Below, piece by piece: positions 31,106-39,980 of a stretch of DNA of 64,000 nucleotides. The notes under the pieces are model-generated. The model saw only the letters and a program-made list of their open reading frames with translations. It had not been told where the DNA came from and made no database searches. Every line of letters begins with the position of its first letter. Position 1 is the stretch's first letter. Origin of the DNA: CAVPTL01 sp963794415 (GTDB lineage: Bacteria > Actinomycetota > Thermoleophilia > Gaiellales > JAICJC01). The stretch lies in assembly GCA_963794415.1 (NCBI GenBank), contig CAWCDI010000001.1, positions 1,302,001 through 1,366,000 on the forward strand, read 5' to 3'. The position numbers and the translations under genes are program-made.

Positions 31106-32530
31106 TCAGGCCAGGCGGGCGAGCGCGGCGTCGATCCGCGCGAGCGACTCGTCGCGGCCCAGGAGCTCGAGGCTCTCGTACATGCCGGGCGATACCGTGC
31201 TGCCCGTGATCGCCACCCGCACCGGCGCGTAGAGCACGCGGGGCTTCAGCTCCTCGGCCTCACACGCCGCCCGCAGCGCCGCCTCGATCTGATCGGCCTG
31301 CCATCCGGCCACCGCCTCCAGATGTGACCGGGCAGCGGCGAGCGCGCGGGAGGCATCGGGAGAGCCTGCGACCTTCTGCCACGACGCCTCGTCCATCTCC
31401 ACCGGCCCGAACAGGAACCGGCACATCGGCTCGAACTGGTCGAGCAGCCGCAGCTTCTCCTGCACGAGCGGTGCCGCCTCACGCACGCGGTCGGGGCGCG
31501 ATGCGAGCGGCGACCTGCTCCACGCGAGGTGGTCGAGCACCGCCTGGGCGAAGAGCGCGGGGGTCAGCGCGCGGATGTGCTCGCCGTTCAGCCATTCGAG
31601 CTTCTCGGCATCGAACACGCCCGGGCTCGCGTTGATGCGCTCGAGCGTGAACCGCTCGATCAGCTCCTCGCGGGTCATGAAGTTGGTGTGGTCGTCGAAG
31701 CTCCAGCCGAGCATCGCGACGTAGTTGATGAGCGCGTCGGCCAGCACCCCGCGGTCGCGGAACTCCTCCACCGACACGGCGCCGTGCCGCTTGGAGAGCC
31801 GCTTCTTGTCGGGCCCGAGCACCATCGGCAGGTGGCAGTAAACGGGCCACTCGGCACCGAGCGCGGTGTAGAGCGCGAGCTGGCGGGGTGTGGACGAGAG
31901 CAGATCCTCGCCCCTGATGACGTGGGTCACCCCCATGTCGATGTCGTCGAACGGATTGGCGAACTGGTAGGTGGGCGTGCCGTCGGAGCGCACGATCACG
32001 TGGTCGCCCAGGAGCGCGTTCTCCCACTCCACCGCGCCGCGCACGACGTCGGTGATCACGGTGCTGCCCGACTCGGGCACCCGCAGGCGAAGCGCGAAGC
32101 TGCGCCCCTCGGCCTCGAACGCGGCCTGCTCGGCGGGCGTCAGATCGCGGCAGCGCCCTCCGTAGATCTGCGGCAGGTTCGCCTCCTTGCGGCGCTCGCG
32201 CTCGGCCTTCAGCTCCTCGGCAGTGCAGTAGCAGCGGTACGCCTTGCCCTCGGCCACCAGCTTGACGGCCGCCGCGGCGTAGAGCTCGAACCGCTCGGTC
32301 TGGCGGTACGGGCCGTCGTCCCAGTCGATGCCAAGCCACGCGAACACCCGCAGCGCCTGCTCCACGGCGGTGTCGGTGGACCGCTCGGTGTCGGTGTCCT
32401 CGAACCGCAAAACGACCCGCCCGCCGCCGCCGCGGGCGAAGAGCCAGTTGTACAGCATGGTGCGCGCGCTGCCCACGTGGAGGAGCCCCGTGGGGCTGGG
32501 AGGCATGCGGACGCAGATCGGGCGGGACAC
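31106..32530 (-). CDS. gltX: Glutamyl-tRNA synthetase
   Basis: 474 residues from GTG 32530. HIGH-type motif PSPTGLLHVGSARTMLYNW (residues 11-29), zinc-site-like CYCTAEEL...GGRCRDL, KMSKS-type KRLSKRHG (about 240), then the helical anticodon-binding domain. It charges tRNA(Glu) with glutamate for protein synthesis. The presence of gluQ shows the two synthetase types coexist. It is divergent from nfo with a 32-bp gap. Confidence 0.95.
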   Translation of the reverse strand: MSRPICVRMPPSPTGLLHVGSARTMLYNWLFARGGGGRVVLRFEDTDTERSTDTAVEQALRVFAWLGIDWDDGPYRQTERFELYAAAAVKLVAEGKAYRCYCTAEELKAERERRKEANLPQIYGGRCRDLTPAEQAAFEAEGRSFALRLRVPESGSTVITDVVRGAVEWENALLGDHVIVRSDGTPTYQFANPFDDIDMGVTHVIRGEDLLSSTPRQLALYTALGAEWPVYCHLPMVLGPDKKRLSKRHGAVSVEEFRDRGVLADALINYVAMLGWSFDDHTNFMTREELIERFTLERINASPGVFDAEKLEWLNGEHIRALTPALFAQAVLDHLAWSRSPLASRPDRVREAAPLVQEKLRLLDQFEPMCRFLFGPVEMDEASWQKVAGSPDASRALAAARSHLEAVAGWQADQIEAALRAACEAEELKPRVLYAPVRVAITGSTVSPGMYESLELLGRDESLARIDAALARLA

Positions 32531-32562
32531 GAGTGCACGATAGGCGCCGATAGGATGCCGCG

Positions 32563-33435
32563 ATGCACTTCGGAGGCCATCTCTCGACCGCGGGCGGACT
32601 GGACAGGGCGGTCGGCCGCGCCGAGGATCTGCACGCGACGGCGCTGCAGATCTTCACGCAGAGCCCGCGCATGTGGAAGCACCCCGCTCCTGATCCGGAG
32701 CTCGGGGAGCGCTTCCGCGCGCGCCGCAAGGAGGCCCGCCTCACGACCGTCGTCTGCCACGCGACCTATCTGATCAACCTGGGCGCCACCGACCGGGCGG
32801 CCCGTCGAAAGTCGATCAAGGCGCTCACCGACACGATGATCACGGCCGACATGATCGGCGCCGACGGCGTGGTCTTCCACCTCGGCAGCCACCTGGGAAA
32901 GGGGTTCAAGCGAGCGCTCCCGCGCACGATCAAGGCCATCGAGACGGTGCTCGCAGACTCGCCCGAGGGCACGAGCACCAAGCTCCTCATAGAGAACTCG
33001 GCGGGTGCCGGCGGCACGATGGGCACCTCGCTGGATGAGATCCATCAGGTGGTCTCGGGACTCGGCAGCCCGGCCGCGGTGGGCATCTGCCTCGACACCT
33101 GCCACCTCTACGCAAGCGGCGTGGATGTCACCGATCCCGCGCGGGTCGATGCGATGGTGGACGAGGTGGACGAGCGCTTCGGCATGGAGACGCTCCAGTG
33201 CCTGCACGTGAACGACTCGTCCATGCCGCTGGGATCCAACCGCGACCGCCACGCCGACGTCGGTGAGGGGCTGATGGGAAACGCCCTGGCGGCGTTCCTC
33301 GGCCACCCGCGGCTGCAGGGCCAGGCGGCGATCATGGAGGGCGTCGGGGTGGGCGCCGAGGCCGACGCGAAGCAGATGGCGGCCCTTCGCCGCATCCACC
33401 GAAACGGCGTGCGCCAGTGGGCCCGCCGTGCTTGA
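32563..33435 (+). CDS. nfo: Endonuclease IV
   Basis: 290 residues, AP-endonuclease fold (TIM barrel). Zinc-binding residues are in VFHLGSHLG, LIENSAG, ICLDTCHLYASG and LHVNDSSMPLGSNRDRH, all as in endonuclease IV. The enzyme nicks DNA 5' of abasic sites in base-excision repair. TAGGAT lies 6 bp before ATG 32563, a leaderless layout. The end overlaps arfB by 8 bp. Confidence 0.95.
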   Translation: MHFGGHLSTAGGLDRAVGRAEDLHATALQIFTQSPRMWKHPAPDPELGERFRARRKEARLTTVVCHATYLINLGATDRAARRKSIKALTDTMITADMIGADGVVFHLGSHLGKGFKRALPRTIKAIETVLADSPEGTSTKLLIENSAGAGGTMGTSLDEIHQVVSGLGSPAAVGICLDTCHLYASGVDVTDPARVDAMVDEVDERFGMETLQCLHVNDSSMPLGSNRDRHADVGEGLMGNALAAFLGHPRLQGQAAIMEGVGVGAEADAKQMAALRRIHRNGVRQWARRA

Positions 33436-33853
33436 CATCGGTGCCGCCCAGCCCCTGCCCGACGGCGAGCTCGGCTTCCGCTACACCCGAAGCGGCGGCC
33501 CCGGCGGCCAGCACGTGAACACGTCGTCCACGCGCGTCGAGCTCACCTTCGACCTGGAGCAGAGCCCCACGCTCTCCGACGCCGAGAAGTCTCGCGCGCG
33601 GCGCCGGCTGCGCTCGCGCCTCGACAGCGAGGGCAAGATCCGCATCGTGGCCCAGGACGAGCGCAGCCAGGCGCGCAACCGGTCGCTGGCAGTCGAGCGG
33701 TTCAGCGAGGTCATGCGGGCCGCGCTCGCTCCTCCGCCGCCGCCGCGCCGGCCCACGCGCCCCACCCGGAGCTCGTCCGAGGCGCGCCTCGAGTCCAAGC
33801 GCCGCGGCGCGACGCGCAAGCGCGAGCGCAGGCCACCCACGGCGGACGACTGA
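33428..33853 (+). CDS. arfB: Ribosome-rescue peptidyl-tRNA hydrolase ArfB-like
   Basis: 141 residues from GTG 33428. The release-factor GGQ motif stands in FRYTRSGGPGGQHVNTSSTRVEL (about 17-39). There is no stop-codon-recognition domain. The basic C-terminal tail (SKRRGATRKRERR) would insert into the empty mRNA channel of a stalled ribosome, as in ArfB. It hydrolyses the ester of stuck peptidyl-tRNA. Coupled to nfo upstream and to the SDR gene downstream (TGATG). Confidence 0.9.
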   Translation: MLDIGAAQPLPDGELGFRYTRSGGPGGQHVNTSSTRVELTFDLEQSPTLSDAEKSRARRRLRSRLDSEGKIRIVAQDERSQARNRSLAVERFSEVMRAALAPPPPPRRPTRPTRSSSEARLESKRRGATRKRERRPPTADD

Positions 33854-34575
33854 TGCAGCAGCTGGGAGGCAAGCGCGTGCTGGTGACCGGCGGCGGCAGC
33901 GGGATCGGCGCGGCCATCGCCAGGCGGCTGGCAGACGAGGGCGCCGAGGTGTGGGTGATGGGCCGGCGCGAGGCGCCGCTTCGGGCCGTCTCGGAGCATG
34001 TGATCACGGGCGACGTCGGGACCCGCGCCGACTGCGCGCGGGCGATCGCCGAGTGCGGACCGCTCGACGTGCTGGTGAACAACGCAGGCATCGGCGGCGG
34101 CGACTGGGAGCGAACGCTTGCGATCAACCTCACCGGCGCCCACTGGCTGTGCGAGCTGGCCGCCGGCGACCTCTGCGAGCGGGGCGGGAACATCGTGAAC
34201 GTCGCCTCGCTCGGCGGCCTCCGCGCCCACGGGGGCAGCGGCGAGTACGGGGTGTCCAAGGCCGGGATGCTGCAGCTCACGCGATCGCTGGCAGTGCGCC
34301 TCGGCCCGCGCGGGGTGCGGGTGAACGCCGTGTGCCCGGGGTGGGTGCGCTCACCGATGGCCGACGAGTCGATGCAGATGTTCGCCGAGGACACGGAGGA
34401 GGGCTACCGCAGGGCCACGCGCTACGTCCCGCTGCGCCGCCCCGGCATGCCCGAGGAGGTGGCATCCGCAGTGGCGTTCCTGGCCTCGCCCGGCGCGTCC
34501 TACATCACGGGCGCGACGCTCACCATCGACGGCGGCGCCTCGATCGTCGACGTCGGCATGCTGCCCGGCGAGTAG
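33853..34575 (+). CDS. Short-chain dehydrogenase/reductase (SDR)
   Basis: 240 residues. Cofactor motif TGGGSGIG (about 12-19), NNAG (about 76-79), and catalytic Ser and YxxxK (EYGVSKAGMLQL, about 136) are in place. PGWVRSPM and the end ASPGASYITGATLTIDGG are typical of classical SDRs of the FabG type. RR after the second strand (VMGRREAP) points to NADP. Substrate not deducible. Last gene of the nfo-arfB-SDR run, followed immediately by a convergent gene. Confidence 0.9.
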   Translation: MQQLGGKRVLVTGGGSGIGAAIARRLADEGAEVWVMGRREAPLRAVSEHVITGDVGTRADCARAIAECGPLDVLVNNAGIGGGDWERTLAINLTGAHWLCELAAGDLCERGGNIVNVASLGGLRAHGGSGEYGVSKAGMLQLTRSLAVRLGPRGVRVNAVCPGWVRSPMADESMQMFAEDTEEGYRRATRYVPLRRPGMPEEVASAVAFLASPGASYITGATLTIDGGASIVDVGMLPGE

Positions 34576-34576
34576 C

Positions 34577-34984
34577 TCAGGAGTCGGAGACGATCACGCG
34601 GATCGTCGGCTCGCCGGTCGCGCCGGTCGGCAGCTCGTGGAACTCGGGGTTGATGCAGCCCAGCGGATCCTCGCGATCCTCGTAGTTTCGCTCGACGCCG
34701 CCCGGGCAGATGGCGAGCGGCTGACGCGCCGCCAGCACCGCGCCGAAGCCGTGCCGCCTGCGCGCCGCGCGGCGCAGCACGGAGAGGTCGAGCTCGGTGC
34801 GGAAGATCTTGTGGGTGCACCCGACATAGGTGCGGCCGAACGCCTCGTGGGCGTAGAGGAACGGGCAGGAGCGCGCGAGGCACTCGGACGGGTAGATCAC
34901 CTTCTGGCAGACCACACCGCAGCCGCGGCACTCGGCGGCGTCGGCAGCCGGAGCCTCGGGCGGTAGCTGTGGCAAGCTCCTCAT
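34577..34984 (-). CDS. Cysteine-rich conserved-looking protein, likely metal-binding
   Basis: 135 residues from ATG 34984. Cys occur as CRGCGVVC, PSECLARSCPF, VGCTHKIF, LAICPGG and LGCINPEF; the first four to six could bind zinc or Fe-S. FLYAHEAFGRTYVGCTHKIFRTELDL is a distinctive block. I do not recall a named family. Its start overlaps the HAD gene stop (ATGA), so it is the last gene of the long gcv transcript. Confidence 0.65.
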   Translation of the reverse strand: MRSLPQLPPEAPAADAAECRGCGVVCQKVIYPSECLARSCPFLYAHEAFGRTYVGCTHKIFRTELDLSVLRRAARRRHGFGAVLAARQPLAICPGGVERNYEDREDPLGCINPEFHELPTGATGEPTIRVIVSDS

Positions 34985-35700
34985 GCCCTCAGTGTACCGG
35001 CTATCCCCGCCACTTCCAGCAGATTTGCAGAGCGGTGATCGGCCAGCGAGTGGTCTCCCTCGTCCTGCCGAAACCACGTGGCGAGCACTGCTGTCATGCC
35101 CTCGCGCTTGGGCCCGACCACGTCCTCGAGCACGCGATCTCCCACGAAGAGCGTGCGGGCAGGATCGGCGCCGACGGCGTCGAGGGCGGCGCGGTAGATG
35201 AGCGGCGAGGGCTTCCGGTAGCCGAGCTCGGACGAGAGCACGATTGCATCTGCGCGGCGGGCCATGTCCTCGCCGGCCATCACCTCGCGGAGGATCGCGG
35301 GCGGGTCGAGCGTGTTCGAGACGAATCCGATCCTGATGCCCGACCGGCGCAGGCCGTCGAGCAGCTCGAAGGCGTCGGGGTGCACGAACCGCACGTGGTC
35401 CCACGCCCTGATCTGGGCCCGCATCGCCGCCTCGAGGTCGTCCTCGCCGGGATGCAGCCCGAGGGTGGCGAGCGCCTGCCGGGTGACGTCGAGGTAGCCG
35501 ACCTCGGCGTGATCCACCGCGGCTGCCTCGGCGCGCGCGAGCTCGTCGGCCGCCGCGGCGCTGAACGGCGCGATCAGCTCCGCCGGCGCGCCGAGGGCAG
35601 CGAGGAACACGCGCTGGCCCTCGATGAGGGTGTCGTCCGTCCAGCGGATGTCCACCAGGGTGTGGCCATAGTCGAACAGCACTGCCTCAAACCGCGTCAC
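34981..35700 (-). CDS. HAD-superfamily hydrolase
   Basis: 239 residues from GTG 35700 overlapping the gcvPB stop (GTGA). Motif I is LFDYGHTLVD (first Asp kept, second replaced by Gly, as in some HAD phosphatases), motif II VSNTLD, motif III Lys in YRKPSPLIY, motif IV VGDRVLEDVVGPKREGM. The cap is a helical C1 type. It dephosphorylates an unknown metabolite and may serve one-carbon metabolism by association with the gcv genes, but that is inferred only from position. Confidence 0.85.
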   Translation of the reverse strand: MTRFEAVLFDYGHTLVDIRWTDDTLIEGQRVFLAALGAPAELIAPFSAAAADELARAEAAAVDHAEVGYLDVTRQALATLGLHPGEDDLEAAMRAQIRAWDHVRFVHPDAFELLDGLRRSGIRIGFVSNTLDPPAILREVMAGEDMARRADAIVLSSELGYRKPSPLIYRAALDAVGADPARTLFVGDRVLEDVVGPKREGMTAVLATWFRQDEGDHSLADHRSANLLEVAGIAGTLRA

Positions 35701-37145
35701 GCCGCTGGTTCGCCAAACCCGTAGCGCACCACCAGGCGCTTCGCCGCCCCGGGCTCGTCCAGCCGGGTGACGGGCCGGGTGTGGGGCGCGCTCTTCAGCA
35801 TCCCGGGATCGTCGGCCGCCTCGGCGGCGATGGCGAGCATCGCGTCGCAGAAGCGGTCGAGCGTCTCGGCCGACTCGGTCTCGGTGGGCTCGATCATGAG
35901 CGCCTCGGGCACGATCAGCGGGAAGTAGACGGTGGGCGGGTGGATGCCGTGATCCATCAGGCGCTTGGCCACGTCGAGCGCCGTCACCCCGTGGTCGCGC
36001 TTCAGCCCGCGCGCCGAGATCACGAACTCGTGCATGCATGTCCGCTCGATCGGCAGGTCGTAGGTGCCGCGCAGCCGCGCGAGGACATAGTTGGCGTTGA
36101 GCACCGCGATCTCGGACATCTCGCGCAGGCCCGGGCCCCACATCCGCATGAACGCGTAGGAGCGTACGAACACGCCGAACGGCCCGCAGAACCCCCGCAC
36201 CTTGCCGATGGAGCGCGGCCGGTCGTGATCGCGGTAGTAGCGATCGCCGTCGCGCGCGATCACAGGCGCCGGGAGAAACGGCGCGAGCGACTCGCGCACA
36301 GCCACCGGGCCGCCGCCGGGACCGCCTCCGCCGTGGGGCTGGGCGAAGGTCTTGTGCAGGTTGAAGTGCACGATGTCGAACCCCATGTCCCCCGGCCGCG
36401 AGATGCCGCACACGGCGTTCAGGTTGGCGCCGTCGTAGTAGAGGAGCGCCCCAGCGTCGTGGAAGATCCCGGCGATCTCGGTGATGTGCTCCTCGAAGAG
36501 CCCGAGCGTGGAGGGGTTGGTCAGCATCAGCCCGGCCGTCTGCGGGCCGACGAGCGTGCGCAGGTGCTCGACGTCGATGTTGCCGCGCTCGTCGGTCTTC
36601 ACGTGCTGCAGCGTGTACCCGGCCATGGCCACGCTCGCCGGGTTGGTGCCGTGGGCGGTGTCGGGGATGACCACCTCGCGCCGGGTGTCATCCTCGCCCG
36701 CGGCGATGAAGTGCGCGCGCATGATGGTGAGGCCGGTCAGCTCGCCCTGAGAGCCGGCGGCGGGCTGCAGCGATACGGCATCCAGGCCCACCACCTCGGC
36801 GAGCATCCGCTCCAGTCGCCACATCAGCTCGAGCGCACCCTGGGCGCCGTCGTCGGACTGGTGCGGGTGGAGATCGCGAAAGCCGGGCAGGCCGACCAGC
36901 CGCTCGCTCACCCGGGGGTTGTACTTCATGGTGCACGACCCCAGCGGGTAGAAGCCCGAGTCGATGCCGAACGTGCGGGTCGAGAGCTCGGTGATGTGGC
37001 GCACCAGCTCGGGCTCGGCGAGCTCAGGCAGCCGCGGCGGCTCGGCCCGGGCGAACCCCCGCGGCAGCTCTGCGGCGGGCACATCGGGATGGGGCATCGA
37101 CGAGGCGCGGCGGCCGGCCTGGGACTTCTCGTAGATGAGCTTCAT
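35697..37145 (-). CDS. gcvPB: Glycine dehydrogenase (decarboxylating) subunit 2
   Basis: 482 residues from ATG 37145, overlapping the gcvPA stop (ATGA). PLP-binding Lys is in HFNLHKTFAQPHGGGGPG (about 267). PLGSCTMKYNP and LTNPSTLGLFE are conserved blocks of the P-protein C-terminal half. With GcvPA it forms a split P-protein that decarboxylates glycine and passes the aminomethyl group to GcvH lipoate. The split form is common outside proteobacteria. Confidence 0.95.
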   Translation of the reverse strand: MKLIYEKSQAGRRASSMPHPDVPAAELPRGFARAEPPRLPELAEPELVRHITELSTRTFGIDSGFYPLGSCTMKYNPRVSERLVGLPGFRDLHPHQSDDGAQGALELMWRLERMLAEVVGLDAVSLQPAAGSQGELTGLTIMRAHFIAAGEDDTRREVVIPDTAHGTNPASVAMAGYTLQHVKTDERGNIDVEHLRTLVGPQTAGLMLTNPSTLGLFEEHITEIAGIFHDAGALLYYDGANLNAVCGISRPGDMGFDIVHFNLHKTFAQPHGGGGPGGGPVAVRESLAPFLPAPVIARDGDRYYRDHDRPRSIGKVRGFCGPFGVFVRSYAFMRMWGPGLREMSEIAVLNANYVLARLRGTYDLPIERTCMHEFVISARGLKRDHGVTALDVAKRLMDHGIHPPTVYFPLIVPEALMIEPTETESAETLDRFCDAMLAIAAEAADDPGMLKSAPHTRPVTRLDEPGAAKRLVVRYGFGEPAA

Positions 37146-38470
37146 GCGCCAACCTCCGCGAGCACCGCGGCGAGCCGGTCGATGTCGGCCCGCGTGCGCT
37201 TCTCGGTGACCGCCACCAGGAGCACGTCCTCCATGCCGGGGTAGTCCACGCCGAGCGCGTACCCGGGGTGGACGCCCAGCTTCCGGGCGTCGGCCACCAC
37301 CTCGGCGGCCGGCCGACGCGTACGAAACGCGACCTCCTTCACGCCGGGGTGATCGAACGCCGGCGGGAGCCCGATCGTGTCGCGGACGTACTGCGAGAGC
37401 GAGAGGCACGCCTGGCCCACCTCCGCGAGCCCCTGCGGGCCGAGCCACGCGAGGTACACGAGGCCGCACAGCGCAAGCAGGGTCTGGTTGGTGGTGATGT
37501 TCGAGGTCGCCTTCTCACGCCTGATGTGCTGCTCGCGGGTCTGGAGCGTCAGCACGAACCCGCGCCGGCCCTCGCTGTCGGTCGTCTCCCCCACGATCCG
37601 CCCCGGCAGCCGCCGGACGTGCTCGAGGGTGGACGCCAGGAACCCATAGTGCGGCCCGCCGTACGACAGCGGGTTGCCGGCGGGCTGGCCCTCGCCGATG
37701 GCGATCTGGCAGCCATACCGGCCCGGCGCCTCGAGCAGCCCGAGGGTCATCGGATCGACGTGGGCAACGGCGAGGGCGCCGGCCCCAGCGGCCGCCGCAG
37801 CGAGGTCTGCCACGGGCTCGAGGCAGCCCAGGAAGTTCGGCTGGGGAAAGATCACGCACGCCGCGTCCGCCGCCGCGTCGGCCACCGCAGCGGGGTCGGT
37901 CACGCCGCCCGTGTGCGGCACCTGGACGACCTCCATCCCGAACCCCGGCGCGAACGTGCGCACCACGGCGCGCACCTGCGGGTTGAGCGTCTCGGTGACG
38001 ACGATCTTCGTGCGGCCGGTGGCCCCGCGGGCGACCAGGCACGCGTCGGCGGCCACCGTGGTGCCGTCATAGCCCGAGGCGTTGGAGACGTCCATGCCGG
38101 TGAGCTCGCAGATGGCCGTCTGGTACTCGAAGATGGCCTGGAGCGTGCCCTGGCTCATCTCGGGCTGGTAGGGCGTGTAGGCGGTCAGGAGCTCGCCGCG
38201 CTGGGCGAGCGTATCGACCACGGCCGGCACGTAGTGGTCGTAGATGCCCGCGCCGAGGAATGAGAGCTCCACCCCCGTGTGGACGTTTCGCGCGGCCAGC
38301 TCCGAGAGGTGCTGCACCAGCTCGAGCTCCGAGAGCGCCGGGGGCACATCCAGCTCGCGCCTGAGGCGAAGCTCTTCGGGCACGTCGTCGAAGAGCTGCT
38401 CCACCGAATCGGCACCGATCGCCTCGAGCATCCTGCGGCGGTCGGATCCGGTGAGCGAGACGAAGCTCAC
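37142..38470 (-). CDS. gcvPA: Glycine dehydrogenase (decarboxylating) subunit 1
   Basis: 442 residues from GTG 38470 (GTGA overlap with gcvH). It begins FVSLTGSDRRRMLEAIGADS, then FLGAGIYDHYVPAV and YTPYQPEMSQGTLQAIFEYQT, all standard for the N-terminal P-protein half. LSYGGPHYGFLAS and REQHIRREKATSNITTNQ are also conserved. It partners GcvPB. Confidence 0.95.
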   Translation of the reverse strand: MSFVSLTGSDRRRMLEAIGADSVEQLFDDVPEELRLRRELDVPPALSELELVQHLSELAARNVHTGVELSFLGAGIYDHYVPAVVDTLAQRGELLTAYTPYQPEMSQGTLQAIFEYQTAICELTGMDVSNASGYDGTTVAADACLVARGATGRTKIVVTETLNPQVRAVVRTFAPGFGMEVVQVPHTGGVTDPAAVADAAADAACVIFPQPNFLGCLEPVADLAAAAAGAGALAVAHVDPMTLGLLEAPGRYGCQIAIGEGQPAGNPLSYGGPHYGFLASTLEHVRRLPGRIVGETTDSEGRRGFVLTLQTREQHIRREKATSNITTNQTLLALCGLVYLAWLGPQGLAEVGQACLSLSQYVRDTIGLPPAFDHPGVKEVAFRTRRPAAEVVADARKLGVHPGYALGVDYPGMEDVLLVAVTEKRTRADIDRLAAVLAEVGA

Positions 38471-38859
38471 AGCTCGTCCAGCAACGCCTTGTACGACGCC
38501 GAATCGAGCAGCGTGTCGAGCTCCGACGGATCGCTGAGCCGCACCTTGATGAGCCAGCCCTCGCCGTACGGATCGTCGTTGATGGTGTTCTCGGATCCCT
38601 CGAGGGCGCCGTTGACCTCCACCACCTCGCCCGATGCAGGGGCGATCAGCGCCGAGACCGCCTTGGTCGACTCGAGCTCTCCGTACTCCCCGTCCTTGGT
38701 GACCTTCGCACCCACCTCCGGCTGGCTGAAGAAGACGACCTCGCCGAGCGAGTCCTGGGCATACCACGTGACGCCGAACGTGGCGATGTCGCCGTCCACC
38801 GCCACCCAGTCGTGACCCTCGTGGTAGCGCAGGTTGTCGGGATAGTCGGCTTCGGGCAT
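38467..38859 (-). CDS. gcvH: Glycine cleavage system H protein
   Basis: 130 residues from ATG 38859. The lipoylated Lys sits in GELESTKAVSALIAPASGEV (about 65). DPYGEGWLIKVRL is the conserved C-terminal block. It shuttles the aminomethyl group between P, T and L proteins. One base separates its start from the gcvT stop. Confidence 0.97.
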   Translation of the reverse strand: MPEADYPDNLRYHEGHDWVAVDGDIATFGVTWYAQDSLGEVVFFSQPEVGAKVTKDGEYGELESTKAVSALIAPASGEVVEVNGALEGSENTINDDPYGEGWLIKVRLSDPSELDTLLDSASYKALLDEL

Positions 38860-38860
38860 G

Positions 38861-39922
38861 TCACATCTCCTTGATGTAGAACGGCTTCTCCGCCACCACT
38901 GCCGGTACCTCGCGGCCGCGGACGTCAATCACGAGCTCGTCGCCAGGGGCAGCGTGCCCGGCCGGGAGATAGGCCATCCCGATGCCGATCCCCAGGGTCG
39001 GCGAGAGCGTGCCGCTGGTCACCTCGCCGCCGGGTGAGACCGCCATCCCGGCGCGCGGGATGCCGCGGCCGGTGATGGTGAACGGGGCCAGCAGGCGATC
39101 GACGCCGGCGTCGCGCTGGGCCCGCAGCGCACCGGCGCCCGTGAAGTCCTTCGCATCCAGCGCGCACGCCCAGCCGAGGCCGGCCTCGAGCGCGGTGTGG
39201 TGCTCGTCCAGGTCGTTGCCGAAGAGCGGATAGCACATCTCGAGCCGCAGGGTGTCGCGCGCGCCGAGCCCGATCGGCTCGGCACCGGCCTCCAGGAGCC
39301 CATCCCAAACCTGCACCGCATCGCCGGCCGCCATGATGATCTCGACGCCCGGCTCGCCCGTGTAGCCGGTGCGCGACACCAGCGCATCGACGCCGCGCAC
39401 GACGCCCTCGGCAAACGTGAACGGATCGTGCACGGGCAGGCTCACGAGGCTGAGCGCCAGCGGGCCCTGGAGCGCGATCATGGCGGTCTCGCGCGTGCGG
39501 TCGGTGAGCGTCACGCCGGTGCCGGGGAGGCGGCCCCCGATCCAGTCGCGGTCGGCTTCCAGCCGCGCCGCATTCACCACCAGGAGCACGTGCTCGTCCG
39601 AGAACCGGTAGGCGATGAGATCGTCGATGGGGCAGCCCTGATCGTTCAGGAGCAGCGTGTACTGGGCCCGGCCGGGGCCGACGCGGCCGAGATCGTTCGA
39701 GAGGAGCTCCTGCGCGAACGGGATGACCGCGGGGCCGCGCAGCTCGAGCCGGCCCATGTGCGACACGTCGAAGATGCCGGCGGCGGAGCGCACTGCCTGG
39801 TGCTCGGGGATGACGCCCTCGTAGGACACGGGCATCTCGTACCCGGCAAACGGAACCATGCGCGCACCTGCTCTGAGGTGGCAGTCGTGGAGGGGCGTTC
39901 GGAGAAGGCCGTCCGGGGACAT
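38861..39922 (-). CDS. gcvT: Glycine cleavage system T protein (aminomethyltransferase)
   Basis: 353 residues. It starts LLRTPLHDCHLRAGARMVPFAGYEMPVSY, followed by FDVSHMGRLELRGP, RTGYTGEPGVEI and LEAGLGWACALD, all hallmarks of GcvT. It moves the one-carbon unit to tetrahydrofolate and releases ammonia. First of the gcv genes after ftsZ; a TAGACT box at 39940-39935 (minus strand) might give it its own promoter. No glycine riboswitch is recognisable. Confidence 0.96.
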   Translation of the reverse strand: MSPDGLLRTPLHDCHLRAGARMVPFAGYEMPVSYEGVIPEHQAVRSAAGIFDVSHMGRLELRGPAVIPFAQELLSNDLGRVGPGRAQYTLLLNDQGCPIDDLIAYRFSDEHVLLVVNAARLEADRDWIGGRLPGTGVTLTDRTRETAMIALQGPLALSLVSLPVHDPFTFAEGVVRGVDALVSRTGYTGEPGVEIIMAAGDAVQVWDGLLEAGAEPIGLGARDTLRLEMCYPLFGNDLDEHHTALEAGLGWACALDAKDFTGAGALRAQRDAGVDRLLAPFTITGRGIPRAGMAVSPGGEVTSGTLSPTLGIGIGMAYLPAGHAAPGDELVIDVRGREVPAVVAEKPFYIKEM

Positions 39923-39950
39923 ATCCGGGGGCCGAGTCTATCGGAAGCGC

Positions 39951-39976
39951 GAGGGGCCGCCCGGAGGCGGCCCCTC
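39951..39976 (-). terminator. GC-rich hairpin between ftsZ and gcvT
   Basis: GAGGGGCCGCC-CGGA-GGCGGCCCCTC, a perfect 11-bp stem starting 5 bp after the ftsZ stop. There is no T-run after it on the minus strand, so termination may be partial and some readthrough into the gcv genes is likely. Confidence 0.65.
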
Positions 39977-39980
39977 CTCG

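Noticed and set aside
29600..31327. 575-residue plus-strand frame
   Set aside because: Overlaps the histidine-kinase end, two minus-strand membrane genes and gltX; no family-like block.
39923..39980. Glycine riboswitch before gcvT
   Set aside because: Only 58 bp are available, mostly occupied by the GC-rich hairpin; no aptamer features.
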